From contig NZ_CP035291.1 in NCBI RefSeq assembly GCF_006094395.1, forward strand, positions 1,116,001-1,180,000: 64,000 bases of DNA, written 5' to 3'. The position numbers were made by a program, and so were the translations under genes. The stretch is from Staphylococcus haemolyticus. GTDB lineage: Bacteria; Bacillota; Bacilli; Staphylococcales; Staphylococcaceae. Shown piece by piece: positions 1 through 8,082 of the stretch (position 1 is its first letter; every line of letters starts with the position of its first letter). Below the pieces are notes generated by a model. That model searched no databases. It was not told the DNA's origin and saw only the letters and a list, made by a program, of their open reading frames with translations.

Positions 1-726
1 AAAGAAAATATGACAGACGTTGTACAACATTTTGAACACTACTTAGACCAACATAAATTACAAGGTGAGAGTGTTGTTGATAGTGGTGAGTTAGTTTTAA
101 CGCTTGAAGGTAAAGCTGTTCATGGTATGGACCCTTCATTAGGAGTTAATGCTGGTTTATATTTATTAGATTTCATATCAACATTAAATTTAAATCAAAC
201 GGCAAGAGAGTTTGTAGACTTTAGTAATCGTTATCTTCATGAATCACACTTTGGTGAGAAAATGGGTATGAAATTCCATACGGACGTCATGGGTGATGTA
301 ACAACAAATGTTGGTATAATTTCTTACGATAACAAACAAGGTGGACGTTTTGGCATAAACTTACGCTATCCTCAAAAATTTGAGTTTGAAGAAGCAATAC
401 AACGATTTACAAAAGAAATTAAAGCATATGGATTTGACCTTGAATTAGGAAAAGTTCAACAACCTCATTTTGTAGACAAAAATGATCCATTTGTACAAAA
501 ATTAGTTAAAGCTTATAGAAATCAAACTGGTGATATGTCTGAACCATATACAATAGGTGGGGGAACATATGCTAGAAATCTTGATAAAGGTGTAGCGTTT
601 GGGGCTATGTTTGAAGATTCAGAGGATTTAATGCATCAAAAGAATGAGTATATTACTAAAAAACAATTGTTCAACGCGACAAGTATCTATTTAGAAGCAA
701 TTTATTCACTATGTGTGGAGGGATAA
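1..726 (+). CDS. pepV: Dipeptidase PepV, C-terminal part (5' end outside window)
   Basis: The frame is open from base 1, so the gene starts before the window; about 241 residues of a protein that is normally near 470 are present. PepV is a cytoplasmic zinc dipeptidase of the M20 family that cleaves a wide range of dipeptides. Visible family features are the lid/dimerisation-like region with GLNLRYP-type strands and the C-terminal segment GGGTYARNL followed by MHQKNEY, whose His is a metal ligand in this family. The stop is 3 bp before the next gene start, so it is probably co-transcribed with dat, as in other staphylococci. The internal ATG at 10 is not a real start. Confidence 0.9.
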   Translation, partial: KENMTDVVQHFEHYLDQHKLQGESVVDSGELVLTLEGKAVHGMDPSLGVNAGLYLLDFISTLNLNQTAREFVDFSNRYLHESHFGEKMGMKFHTDVMGDVTTNVGIISYDNKQGGRFGINLRYPQKFEFEEAIQRFTKEIKAYGFDLELGKVQQPHFVDKNDPFVQKLVKAYRNQTGDMSEPYTIGGGTYARNLDKGVAFGAMFEDSEDLMHQKNEYITKKQLFNATSIYLEAIYSLCVEG

Positions 727-729
727 TCT

Positions 730-1578
730 ATGACAAAAGTTTTTATTAACGGCGAATTTATCGACCAAAATGAAGCTAAAGTATCTTATGAAGACCGTGG
801 TTATGTATTTGGTGATGGAATTTATGAATACATTAGAGCATATGATGGGAAATTATTTACAGTAACAGAACACTTTGAACGATTTATTAGAAGTGCAAGT
901 GAAATTCAATTAGATTTAGGCTATACTGTCGAAGAATTAATTGATGTAGTTAGAGAATTATTAAAGGTAAATAATATTCAAAATGGTGGTATCTATATTC
1001 AAGCTACGCGTGGTGTAGCACCAAGAAATCACTCGTTCCCAACTCCAGAAGTAAAGCCAGTTATTATGGCATTTGCTAAAAGTTATGACCGTCCATATGA
1101 TGATTTAGAAAATGGTATTAATGCAGCTACTGTTGAAGATATTAGATGGTTACGTTGTGATATTAAAAGTTTAAACCTTCTAGGAAATGTACTTGCAAAG
1201 GAATATGCGGTTAAATACAATGCTGGTGAAGCAATTCAACATAGAGGGGAAACTGTTACAGAAGGCGCTTCTAGTAATGTATATGCGATTAAAGATGGTG
1301 CTATTTATACGCATCCCGTTAATAATTACATTTTAAATGGTATTACTCGTAAGGTTATTAAATGGATTTCTGAAGATGAAGATATTCCTTTTAAAGAAGA
1401 AACATTCACTGTTGAATTCTTAAAAAATGCTGATGAAGTCATTGTTTCTAGTACATCTGCTGAAGTGACACCAGTTGTTAAGATTGATGGTGAACAAGTT
1501 GGTGACGGTAAGGTAGGTCCTGTGACTCGTCAATTACAAGAAGGCTTTAATAAATATATTGAATCTAGAAGTAGTTAA
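730..1578 (+). CDS. dat: D-amino acid (D-alanine) aminotransferase
   Basis: A 282-residue PLP-dependent class IV aminotransferase, the usual family length. It interconverts D-alanine plus 2-oxoglutarate with pyruvate plus D-glutamate and so feeds peptidoglycan synthesis. The start [10 protein letters not shown], the [14 protein letters not shown] segment, the [14 protein letters not shown] block just after the PLP-binding lysine (DIKS), and [10 protein letters not shown] are all typical of Dat. It follows pepV by 3 bp and is followed by a strong terminator, so pepV-dat looks like one transcription unit. Confidence 0.95.
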   Translation: MTKVFINGEFIDQNEAKVSYEDRGYVFGDGIYEYIRAYDGKLFTVTEHFERFIRSASEIQLDLGYTVEELIDVVRELLKVNNIQNGGIYIQATRGVAPRNHSFPTPEVKPVIMAFAKSYDRPYDDLENGINAATVEDIRWLRCDIKSLNLLGNVLAKEYAVKYNAGEAIQHRGETVTEGASSNVYAIKDGAIYTHPVNNYILNGITRKVIKWISEDEDIPFKEETFTVEFLKNADEVIVSSTSAEVTPVVKIDGEQVGDGKVGPVTRQLQEGFNKYIESRSS

Positions 1579-1598
1579 TTCATTAAAATAATTAATTG

Positions 1599-1650
1599 AA
1601 GAGCGTACTAATTCTTAAAAGATAGAATTTTAGTACGTTCTTTTTTATTT
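1599..1650 (+). terminator. Rho-independent terminator after dat
   Basis: The arms GAGCGTACTAATTCT (from 1601) and AGAATTTTAGTACGTTC (to 1640) form a long stem with one bulge, followed by a run of T at 1640-1646. It closes the pepV-dat unit. Confidence 0.85.
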
Positions 1651-1973
1651 TTCAGTGTGAATAAATTAAATGAATTAAATTAAAAATACTCAGTTTAAAG
1701 ATATGAAAATGTGTTATAATGAAACCAAAAGATTGAATCGAATTTTAGCAAGTATCGACTAGTAAAATGTATCTTTTTGTTTCTCATTTTCAGTTGAAAA
1801 AGAAGGCTAAAAATTATAAAATCAACATTGAGTGATAAAAGAGACGTATTTATTTAAATAAGTGTTAGGGGACAATAACATATTATTTAAAATTATGACT
1901 TATATGTAAAAACATAACTATTTTGAAATAAATAATCTATTTTCCAACAAATGATTATAATAAATTAGAATAT
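1651..1973 (+). other. Intergenic stretch with a possible promoter and no clear gene
   Basis: About 320 bp between the dat terminator and a second hairpin. A good extended -10 (TGTTATAAT, TATAAT at 1715-1720) is visible, with only a poor -35 around 1692. Short open frames such as the 19-codon one at 1703 lack a ribosome binding site. It could be a long 5' leader for the next gene or a small RNA ending at the 1974-2010 hairpin. I cannot decide between these. Confidence 0.4.
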
Positions 1974-2010
1974 ATGGCTCTTGAAAACTATATTTCTCGA
2001 GCCATTTTCT
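1974..2010 (+). terminator. Hairpin with short T-rich tail before the kinase gene
   Basis: Arms ATGGCTC (1974-1980) and GAGCCAT (1999-2005), with further AAA/TTT pairing inside, are followed by TTTCT. It sits 28 bp upstream of the next start codon, so it could end a short upstream transcript or attenuate the downstream gene. The T-tract is weak. Confidence 0.45.
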
Positions 2011-2032
2011 AATTGAAAGTGAGGTGAACGAG

Positions 2033-2824
2033 TTGGAGCAGTTTTATCAATTAGGGTGGACACTTGATTCTGCAGGTGGCGCTTCAGGTGAAGCATACAT
2101 GGCTGAACAAGATGGACAAAAGCTATTTTTAAAGCGTAATTCTAATCCATTTATAGCAGCGCTTTCAGCTGAGGGGATTGTACCTAAATTAGTTTGGACT
2201 AAACGTATTGAAACAGGTGAAGTAGTTACAGCACAACATTGGAAAAATGGCCGAGAATTAGAACCTGATGAAATGTATCAATCACGAGTTGCTGCATTAT
2301 TAAAAAAGATTCATGGTTCAAAACCTTTACTCAATATGCTTAAACGAATGGAAATGGAACCAATCACACCTAATATTATGTTAAAAAAGATTAATGCTTC
2401 ATTATCAAGAGAAGTATTAACACATCATATTATTCGTAAATCATTAACATATTTAGAAGAACACATACCTAACCTAGATTCTCGCTTTTTTACTGTTGTA
2501 CACGGAGATGTGAATCATAATAATTGGTTATTATCTGATAGGGATGAGTTGTTCTTAGTAGATTGGGAAGGTGCAATGATTGCTGATCCTGCAATTGATA
2601 TTGGAATGCTGCTTTATAACTACGTTCCCGAAAAAAACTGGTCAGACTGGTTTAAAACATACGGTGTAGAAGAGAACATTGAATTAAATAAGCGTATGAA
2701 ATGGTATACGGTAATTCAATCAATCGGAATGGTTCAGTGGTATGAAGAACAGAAAAGATTTAAAGATATGAATAATTGGTTGAAATTCTTAAATGAGGTT
2801 ATGAATAGTAATTTATTTATCTAA
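2033..2824 (+). CDS. YtmP-like phosphotransferase (aminoglycoside/choline kinase fold)
   Basis: A small-molecule kinase of the APH/choline kinase superfamily; substrate unknown. The catalytic loop [13 protein letters not shown] (HGDxxxxN) and the metal-binding [17 protein letters not shown] are intact. A GTG at 2024 is in frame, but the GAGGTG at 2021-2026 is correctly spaced as the ribosome binding site of the TTG at 2033, so I choose TTG and 263 residues, starting MEQFYQLGW. It lies 14 bp upstream of trmB, as ytmP does in Bacillus. The link suggests co-transcription but not a shared function. It is not expected to confer aminoglycoside resistance. Confidence 0.8.
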   Translation: MEQFYQLGWTLDSAGGASGEAYMAEQDGQKLFLKRNSNPFIAALSAEGIVPKLVWTKRIETGEVVTAQHWKNGRELEPDEMYQSRVAALLKKIHGSKPLLNMLKRMEMEPITPNIMLKKINASLSREVLTHHIIRKSLTYLEEHIPNLDSRFFTVVHGDVNHNNWLLSDRDELFLVDWEGAMIADPAIDIGMLLYNYVPEKNWSDWFKTYGVEENIELNKRMKWYTVIQSIGMVQWYEEQKRFKDMNNWLKFLNEVMNSNLFI

Positions 2825-2838
2825 GGGAGATTTCGTGT

Positions 2839-3483
2839 ATGAGAGTTCGCTATAAACCATGGGCGGAAGATTATTTAAAAGAACATCCTAATTTAGTTGA
2901 TATGGATGGGGCGCATGCTGGAAAAATGTCAGAGTGGTTTGATAAAGAGCAACCGATTTATATAGAAATTGGATCTGGTATGGGGCAATTTATAACAACA
3001 CTAGCTTCTAAATTCCCAGAAATAAATTTTGTTTCTATGGAACGTGAGAAAAGTGTAATGTATAAAGTGTTGGATAAAGTGAAGGAACTAAACCTGACAA
3101 ATTTAAAAATGATATGTAATGACGCTATAGAATTAAATGAGTATTTTAATGATGGTGAAGTCTCTCGAATCTATTTAAATTTCTCAGATCCTTGGCCAAA
3201 GAAAAGGCATGCTAAACGTCGATTGACATATCATACTTTTTTAGCTTTATATCAACAAATTTTAAAAGAAGATGGAGAAATTCATTTTAAAACGGATAAT
3301 AGAGGTTTGTTCGCTTTCAGTTTAGAAAGTATGTCGCAATATGGGATGTACTTTACGAAGTTAAATCTAAATCTACATGATGAAGATGATGAAGATAATA
3401 TTTTGACAGAATATGAAAAGAAATTTTCTGAAAAAGGTTCTAGAATTTATCGTATGGAAGCAAAATTTCATAAATCTATTTAA
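2839..3483 (+). CDS. trmB: tRNA (guanine-N7-)-methyltransferase
   Basis: A 214-residue SAM-dependent methyltransferase that makes m7G46 in the tRNA variable loop. The SAM-binding motif [10 protein letters not shown] and the family signature [15 protein letters not shown] are present, and the C-terminal region [19 protein letters not shown] is typical of TrmB. Length is normal. AAGGGAG at 2824-2830 is its likely ribosome binding site. It is the last gene before the terminator at 3601. Confidence 0.95.
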   Translation: MRVRYKPWAEDYLKEHPNLVDMDGAHAGKMSEWFDKEQPIYIEIGSGMGQFITTLASKFPEINFVSMEREKSVMYKVLDKVKELNLTNLKMICNDAIELNEYFNDGEVSRIYLNFSDPWPKKRHAKRRLTYHTFLALYQQILKEDGEIHFKTDNRGLFAFSLESMSQYGMYFTKLNLNLHDEDDEDNILTEYEKKFSEKGSRIYRMEAKFHKSI

Positions 3484-3600
3484 CATTAGTTAGTAAAGTT
3501 TCAATAGTAAGTATTATTGAAATAATGTATTACAAATATTAAATTAGTGATAGAAAAGTGAAGTTAACACCAATAAAATTTACTCAGTTCTAATCACCCT

Positions 3601-3656
3601 ACAGGAGTGGTACAATGATTCATTATGAATGATGTGCCACTCCTGTTTATTTATTT
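3601..3656 (+). terminator. Rho-independent terminator after trmB
   Basis: A perfect 10-bp stem ACAGGAGTGG / CCACTCCTGT (3601-3610 and 3637-3646) with additional partly paired sequence in the loop, then TTTATTTATTTTT. Confidence 0.85.
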
Positions 3657-3735
3657 TTAAAGTGGATATTGTATTGTAAGTTAGTTTGATATGTGAACAC
3701 TTGATAGATAAAAAGACAAATGGAGGGTGTTTAAT

Positions 3736-4557
3736 ATGAAATTAGGCGCATTTAACATCAATTATTTAAATGGTGGTATAACACAAATGGATGGTGGGGC
3801 CATATTTGGAGTAGTTCCTAAACCATTATGGACTAAACGATATGCTGTTAATGAGAAAAACCAAGTTCCAAATTTAACTTATCCAATTTTAATTCAAACA
3901 GGGGATAAAAATATTTTAATTGATGCTGGAATTGGTAATCATAAATTAACTGATAAACAACTTAAAAATTATGGTGTCACGTATGAAAGTCAAATACATG
4001 ATGAACTAGAAAAATTAAATTTAAATGTTGAAGATATAGATATGGTACTTATGTCCCACATGCATTTTGATCATGCAACTGGTCTAACAGATGTTGACGG
4101 CAACTCAATTTTTTCGAATGCTACTCATTTTGTGCAACAAGACGAGTGGCATGAATTTACAAGTCCTAACATCCGTAGTAAGGCAACTTATTGGGAAATC
4201 AATAGAGGTACTTATGAAAATAAATTAATACTTTTTGATAAAGAGGTTGAAGTCTATCCAGGCATTCATATGAAACATGTTGGTGGTCATAGTTATGGAC
4301 AATCAATTATTACGATTGAAAGTGAAGGAGAGAGAGCTGTCCATATGTCTGATATATTGCCTACGAATGCACATATTAATCCGTTATGGGTTATGGCATA
4401 TGACGATTATCCAATACAATCCATTCGAGAAAAAGAAAGATTAATTCCATATTACATTTATCAAGATTATTGGTTCTTGTATTATCATGATAATGTATTC
4501 TTCGCGGCTCAATATGAACGTGATGGCAAAACAATTAAGCAGTCAATTGAGCGTTAA
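3736..4557 (+). CDS. MBL-fold metallohydrolase, YtnP-like lactonase
   Basis: A 273-residue metallo-beta-lactamase-fold hydrolase. The metal-binding motif SHMHFDHATGL (HxHxDH) and the downstream histidine in HVGGHSYGQS are intact. Sequence style and location next to trmB match B. subtilis YtnP, which is described as an N-acyl-homoserine-lactone lactonase (quorum quenching). The natural substrate in staphylococci is not shown by the sequence. A GTG at 3727 is in frame, but GGAGGG at 3722-3727 is spaced 8 bp from the ATG at 3736, which I take as the start. It is flanked by terminators, so it is probably monocistronic. Confidence 0.8.
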   Translation: MKLGAFNINYLNGGITQMDGGAIFGVVPKPLWTKRYAVNEKNQVPNLTYPILIQTGDKNILIDAGIGNHKLTDKQLKNYGVTYESQIHDELEKLNLNVEDIDMVLMSHMHFDHATGLTDVDGNSIFSNATHFVQQDEWHEFTSPNIRSKATYWEINRGTYENKLILFDKEVEVYPGIHMKHVGGHSYGQSIITIESEGERAVHMSDILPTNAHINPLWVMAYDDYPIQSIREKERLIPYYIYQDYWFLYYHDNVFFAAQYERDGKTIKQSIER

Positions 4558-4621
4558 TGATTGACTAGTGAAATGTTGGTTTTAGGATTGCTTTAATAAT
4601 AGAAATTACATGTAAAAAAAT

Positions 4622-4670
4622 GGTAAGAGGAGTGGGCATATTTTATTTCCCACTTCTCTTGCCTTTTACT
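4622..4670. terminator. Bidirectional terminator between convergent genes
   Basis: A 15-bp stem, GGTAAGAGGAGTGGG (4622-4636) with CCCACTTCTCTTGCC (4649-4663), is flanked by A-rich sequence on the left and T-rich sequence on the right. It can therefore terminate both the plus-strand lactonase gene and the minus-strand PepSY gene. Confidence 0.85.
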
Positions 4671-4673
4671 TTA

Positions 4674-4991
4674 TTATAATTCTACAATATTAATGATTTC
4701 TCCCGATTTAGCATCCGCATAAAATATATATTCAACTTGCTGATTATTCTTAATTTGAGTTATGCCACCTTGAAAGATTAATCTGTTTGGATATAAATTG
4801 TCATCTACATACGGCTCATGAAGAATAAATGAGCCTTTAACATTCATAAAATAAGATTTGGCTTCTTTCAGAACATTACTAGGATTTTGGATTTTATTCT
4901 TTTCTCTAAGAAAATAAATAAATGTAATAGTAGCAATACTTGTAAGTAAAGCAACTGAAATTGAGATGTATTTGTAAGTTTGACGTGTCAT
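4674..4991 (-). CDS. Small membrane-anchored PepSY-domain protein
   Basis: A 105-residue protein with one N-terminal hydrophobic segment (about residues 8-28, YISISVALLTSIATITFIYFL) and an outside domain whose end, YIFYADAKSGEIINIVEL, matches the end of a PepSY domain. PepSY domains are often inhibitory or peptidase-associated modules in the envelope. The open frame continues upstream to 5024, but AGAGAGGTAAAG lies just before the ATG at 4991, so I choose that start. It is divergent from the M42 aminopeptidase gene. Exact function unknown. Confidence 0.7.
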   Translation of the reverse strand: MTRQTYKYISISVALLTSIATITFIYFLREKNKIQNPSNVLKEAKSYFMNVKGSFILHEPYVDDNLYPNRLIFQGGITQIKNNQQVEYIFYADAKSGEIINIVEL

Positions 4992-5046
4992 AATCTTTAC
5001 CTCTCTATTAATAGTTCTTATCATTAGTGTACCATATTCAAAATGA

Positions 5047-5052
5047 TATAAT
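5047..5052 (+). promoter_or_regulatory. -10 element of the M42 peptidase gene
   Basis: TATAAT 31 bp upstream of the start codon at 5078. The -35 (TTAGTG near 5024) is weak. Confidence 0.55.
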
Positions 5053-5077
5053 ACATTTAAGGAGTGTGTTAGTTAAG

Positions 5078-6151
5078 ATGGACAAGAAAAAAACTTTAGA
5101 GCGAATTAAATCATTAACTGAATTACATGGTGCGCCTGGTTTTGAAGAAGACGTACGAAATTATATGAAAAAAGAAATGGCACCATATGTTGATGAATTT
5201 ATTGTAAATCATATGGGTGGTTTCTATGGAGTCAAAAAATCTAAGAAAGCTAACGCCAAGAGGGTAATGATAGCTGCACATATGGATGAGATTGGATTTA
5301 TGATTACAAATATTACAACAAATGGTATGTTACAGTTCACCAATCTTGGAGGAGTAGCAAATGATATATGGCAGGGTCAACGCCTTCAAGTTAAAAACAG
5401 AAAGGGAGATATAATTGTAGGGATTGTTTCTAATATACCTAAACACTTTAGAACTGGAAATGAAGCGGTACCTGAAATCAAAGATTTATTGTTAGATATA
5501 GGTGCAAGTTCTGATGAAGAAGTAAGGGAATTAGGTATTGAAATAGGAGATACAATAGTTCCAAATACTGAATTGACGCAGTTATCTGAATATCGATATA
5601 GTGCTAAAGCATGGGATAATCGATATGGTTGTGTCATTGCAATTGAAATACTAGAATTGTTGAGTGATGTAGAATTGGATGTCGATTTATATGTTGGTGC
5701 TAACGTCCAAGAAGAAGTAGGATTACGTGGTGCTAAGCCAGCTGCTGAATTAATTCAGCCTGATGTTGCTTTGGTTGTAGATTGTTCACCTGCGAATGAT
5801 ATTAAAGGTGTAAATCAATTATCAGGTGAATTAGGTGGTGGAACATTAATCCGTATTAAAGACGGTACTATGATTCTACAACCAGAATTTAGAGATTATC
5901 TAATTAAGTTAGCTGAAGACAATCATATAAATTATCAATACTACATATCTCCAGGCGGTACAGATGGTGGAGAAATACACAAAGCTAATATTGGTATTCC
6001 AACTGCAGTAATTGGTGTTTGTGCTAGATATATTCACAGTACGAATGCAGTTTTTGATATTAGAGATTACTATTCTGCTAGACAATTACTTGAACAAGTT
6101 ATATTAAATTTAAATATAGAACAAATTAACAAATTACAATTCCAAGATTAA
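5078..6151 (+). CDS. M42-family glutamyl/deblocking aminopeptidase (YtoP-like)
   Basis: A 357-residue cytoplasmic dinuclear metallo-aminopeptidase of the M42 family. Metal ligands and catalytic residues are visible in order: AAHMDEIGFM (His, Asp), SAKAWDNRYG (bridging Asp), NVQEEVGLRGA (catalytic Glu pair), VVDCSPAND (Asp) and the C-terminal ARYIHST (His). The frame is open back to 5027, but AAGGAG at 5059-5064 precedes the ATG at 5078. Spacing is long (13 bp), and a GTG at 5066 is too close to the site. It is followed 13 bp later by the thioredoxin-like gene, likely one operon. Confidence 0.88.
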   Translation: MDKKKTLERIKSLTELHGAPGFEEDVRNYMKKEMAPYVDEFIVNHMGGFYGVKKSKKANAKRVMIAAHMDEIGFMITNITTNGMLQFTNLGGVANDIWQGQRLQVKNRKGDIIVGIVSNIPKHFRTGNEAVPEIKDLLLDIGASSDEEVRELGIEIGDTIVPNTELTQLSEYRYSAKAWDNRYGCVIAIEILELLSDVELDVDLYVGANVQEEVGLRGAKPAAELIQPDVALVVDCSPANDIKGVNQLSGELGGGTLIRIKDGTMILQPEFRDYLIKLAEDNHINYQYYISPGGTDGGEIHKANIGIPTAVIGVCARYIHSTNAVFDIRDYYSARQLLEQVILNLNIEQINKLQFQD

Positions 6152-6164
6152 GGAGTAGATTAAA

Positions 6165-6476
6165 ATGATAAAATTAGAATCTGAATCTCAATTTAATTCA
6201 CTTAAGAAAGAAAACACAGTATTTGAATTTACAGCAGGATGGTGCCCTGACTGTCGTATCATCGAACCTGATTTACCACGTTTAGAAGAGAAGTATAATC
6301 ATTTTAATTTTGTTTCAGTTGATAGAGATGAATTTATAGATTTAGCTATTGAAAATGATATTATGGGTATCCCAAGCTTTTTAGTGTATAAAAATGATGA
6401 ATTAGTAGGTAGTTATATTGGAAAAGAACGAAAATCTATTGAACAAATTGATGAATTCTTGAGTAAATATGTTTAA
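6165..6476 (+). CDS. Thioredoxin-like protein YtpP
   Basis: A 103-residue thioredoxin-fold protein with the redox motif WCPDC in FTAGWCPDCRIIEP and the cis-proline region MGIPSFLVYKN. The CPDC centre differs from CGPC of TrxA, so it is not the main thioredoxin. It probably acts in a specialised thiol exchange, possibly with bacillithiol as described for some YtpP homologues. It sits downstream of the M42 peptidase and before ytpQ, as in Bacillus. Confidence 0.88.
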   Translation: MIKLESESQFNSLKKENTVFEFTAGWCPDCRIIEPDLPRLEEKYNHFNFVSVDRDEFIDLAIENDIMGIPSFLVYKNDELVGSYIGKERKSIEQIDEFLSKYV

Positions 6477-6524
6477 TTAAAAAGTAATTTAAAAAATAGT
6501 AGAATTTAAACTCTAACTTATTTT

Positions 6525-6560
6525 TTTGTAATTGACTACAAATTTATTGTAAAATAGCAT
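6525..6560 (+). promoter_or_regulatory. Promoter of the ytpQ unit with an overlapping palindrome
   Basis: TTGACT (6532-6537), a 17-bp spacer and TAGCAT (6555-6560) make a reasonable SigA promoter 27 bp before the start codon. The -35 lies inside a perfect inverted repeat TTTGTA-N6-TACAAA (6525-6542), which could be an operator. No regulator is indicated. Confidence 0.45.
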
Positions 6561-6586
6561 AAGGTGCGAATATAGGAGTGTTAAAC

Positions 6587-7444
6587 ATGAATGTTTTTCA
6601 AATAAGAGATAAATTAAAACAACGTTTAGCGCATCTAAATGTTGATTTTAAATTTGATCGTGAAGAGGAAACATTACGTATATATAGACAAGACAATTAT
6701 AAAGGTGTAACAATCAAATTAAACGCAATTGTCGCTAAATATGAAGTCCAAAAAGAGAAAATTATAGATGAAATTGTTTATTATGTCGAAGAAGCAATCG
6801 CTCAAATGGATGATGAAAGCATTGAAAAAATGACTAACATCCAGATTATGCCTGTCATACGTGCTACAAGCTTTGATAAAAAAACAAAAGAAGGTCATCG
6901 TTTTATCATTGAAAAGCATACAGCTGAAACCAATATTTATTACGCACTTGATTTAGGTAAATCTTACCGACTAATTGATGAAAGTATGTTGGAGTCACTT
7001 GGTTTAACTGAACAACAAGTTAAAGAAATGTCATTATTCAACATACGTAAACTCAAAAATGAATATAAAACAGATGAAGTTAAAGGAAACATTTTCTATT
7101 TTGTAAATTCAAATGATGGGTACGATGCTAGTCGTATCTTGAATACGAAATTTTTAGATGATATCTATCAACAGTGTGAAGGTGAAATGTTAGTAGCTGT
7201 TCCACATCAAGATGTCTTAGTTATTGCTGATATACGTAATAACACTGGTTATGATGTAATGGCTCATTTGACAATGGAATTCTTCACTAAGGGATTAGTT
7301 CCAATTACATCATTATCATTTGGTTATGAAAAAGGACATTTTGAACCTATATTCATTTTGGGTAAAAATAATAAACAAAAGCGAGATCCAAATGTTATTC
7401 AACGATTAGAAGCAAATCGAAAAAGATTTAATAATAAGAAATAA
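6587..7444 (+). CDS. DUF1444 family protein YtpQ
   Basis: A 285-residue soluble protein of the conserved Firmicute DUF1444 (YtpQ) family with no known reaction. It has no signal peptide or membrane segment. Family blocks include [13 protein letters not shown] near residue 85 and the C-terminal [16 protein letters not shown] at 6578 is in frame, but AGGAG at 6574-6578 overlaps it and is properly spaced for the ATG at 6587. It lies between ytpP and ytpR, the order seen in Bacillus. Confidence 0.85.
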   Translation: MNVFQIRDKLKQRLAHLNVDFKFDREEETLRIYRQDNYKGVTIKLNAIVAKYEVQKEKIIDEIVYYVEEAIAQMDDESIEKMTNIQIMPVIRATSFDKKTKEGHRFIIEKHTAETNIYYALDLGKSYRLIDESMLESLGLTEQQVKEMSLFNIRKLKNEYKTDEVKGNIFYFVNSNDGYDASRILNTKFLDDIYQQCEGEMLVAVPHQDVLVIADIRNNTGYDVMAHLTMEFFTKGLVPITSLSFGYEKGHFEPIFILGKNNKQKRDPNVIQRLEANRKRFNNKK

Positions 7445-7465
7445 TTGATATAGAGGAGATTTTAA

Positions 7466-8062
7466 ATGAATTTATTTTACAATAAAGATGGAGTAGGGGA
7501 TGTAGCTTTTCTACAAATAGAACCTACTGATGGACCGTTTGAATATAAAAAACAAGGCGATATTGTTGAAATTAGTAAGGAAGGAACAATAGTCGGTTTT
7601 AATATATTTGAATTTTCAAGATATAACAAAATAAGTGGAAACGGACATATTAAATTAACTTCTGAACTAGTGGATGCTGTTCAGAAAGCCATAAATAAAT
7701 CAGGATTAGACTATCAATTAAATGCAGATTTATCTCCTAAGTTTGTAGTTGGATATGTTGAAACTAAAGAAAAACATCCAGATGCTGATAAATTAAGTGT
7801 TTTAAAAGTAAATGTTGGTAATGAGCATTTACAAATCGTATGTGGTGCACCAAATGTTGAGGCAGGCCAAAAGGTGGTTGTCGCAAAAGTAGGAGCAGTA
7901 ATGCCAAGTGGTATGGTTATTAAAGATGCTGAATTACGTGGTGTAGCTTCTAGTGGAATGATTTGTTCTATGAAAGAATTAAATTTACCAAACGCACCTC
8001 AAGAAAAAGGTATAATGGTATTAAGTAATGACTATGAAATTGGTCAAGCATTTTTCGATTAA
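7466..8062 (+). CDS. YtpR, tRNA-binding (EMAP/OB-fold) protein
   Basis: A 198-residue protein with a short N-terminal domain (DUF4479-like, residues 1-85) and a C-terminal OB-fold like that of PheT, MetG and Arc1p. The second part contains [28 protein letters not shown] and [15 protein letters not shown], the usual signature of tRNA-binding domains. It is probably an RNA-binding accessory factor; the target is unknown. It is 21 bp upstream of the translocase gene and shares its strand and operon. Confidence 0.88.
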   Translation: MNLFYNKDGVGDVAFLQIEPTDGPFEYKKQGDIVEISKEGTIVGFNIFEFSRYNKISGNGHIKLTSELVDAVQKAINKSGLDYQLNADLSPKFVVGYVETKEKHPDADKLSVLKVNVGNEHLQIVCGAPNVEAGQKVVVAKVGAVMPSGMVIKDAELRGVASSGMICSMKELNLPNAPQEKGIMVLSNDYEIGQAFFD

Positions 8063-8082
8063 TATAGGAAGGAAGTGAATTT

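Noticed and set aside
2033..2824. Aminoglycoside resistance gene
   Set aside because: It has the APH fold, but its syntenic place and length are those of the chromosomal YtmP family, which is not a resistance enzyme.
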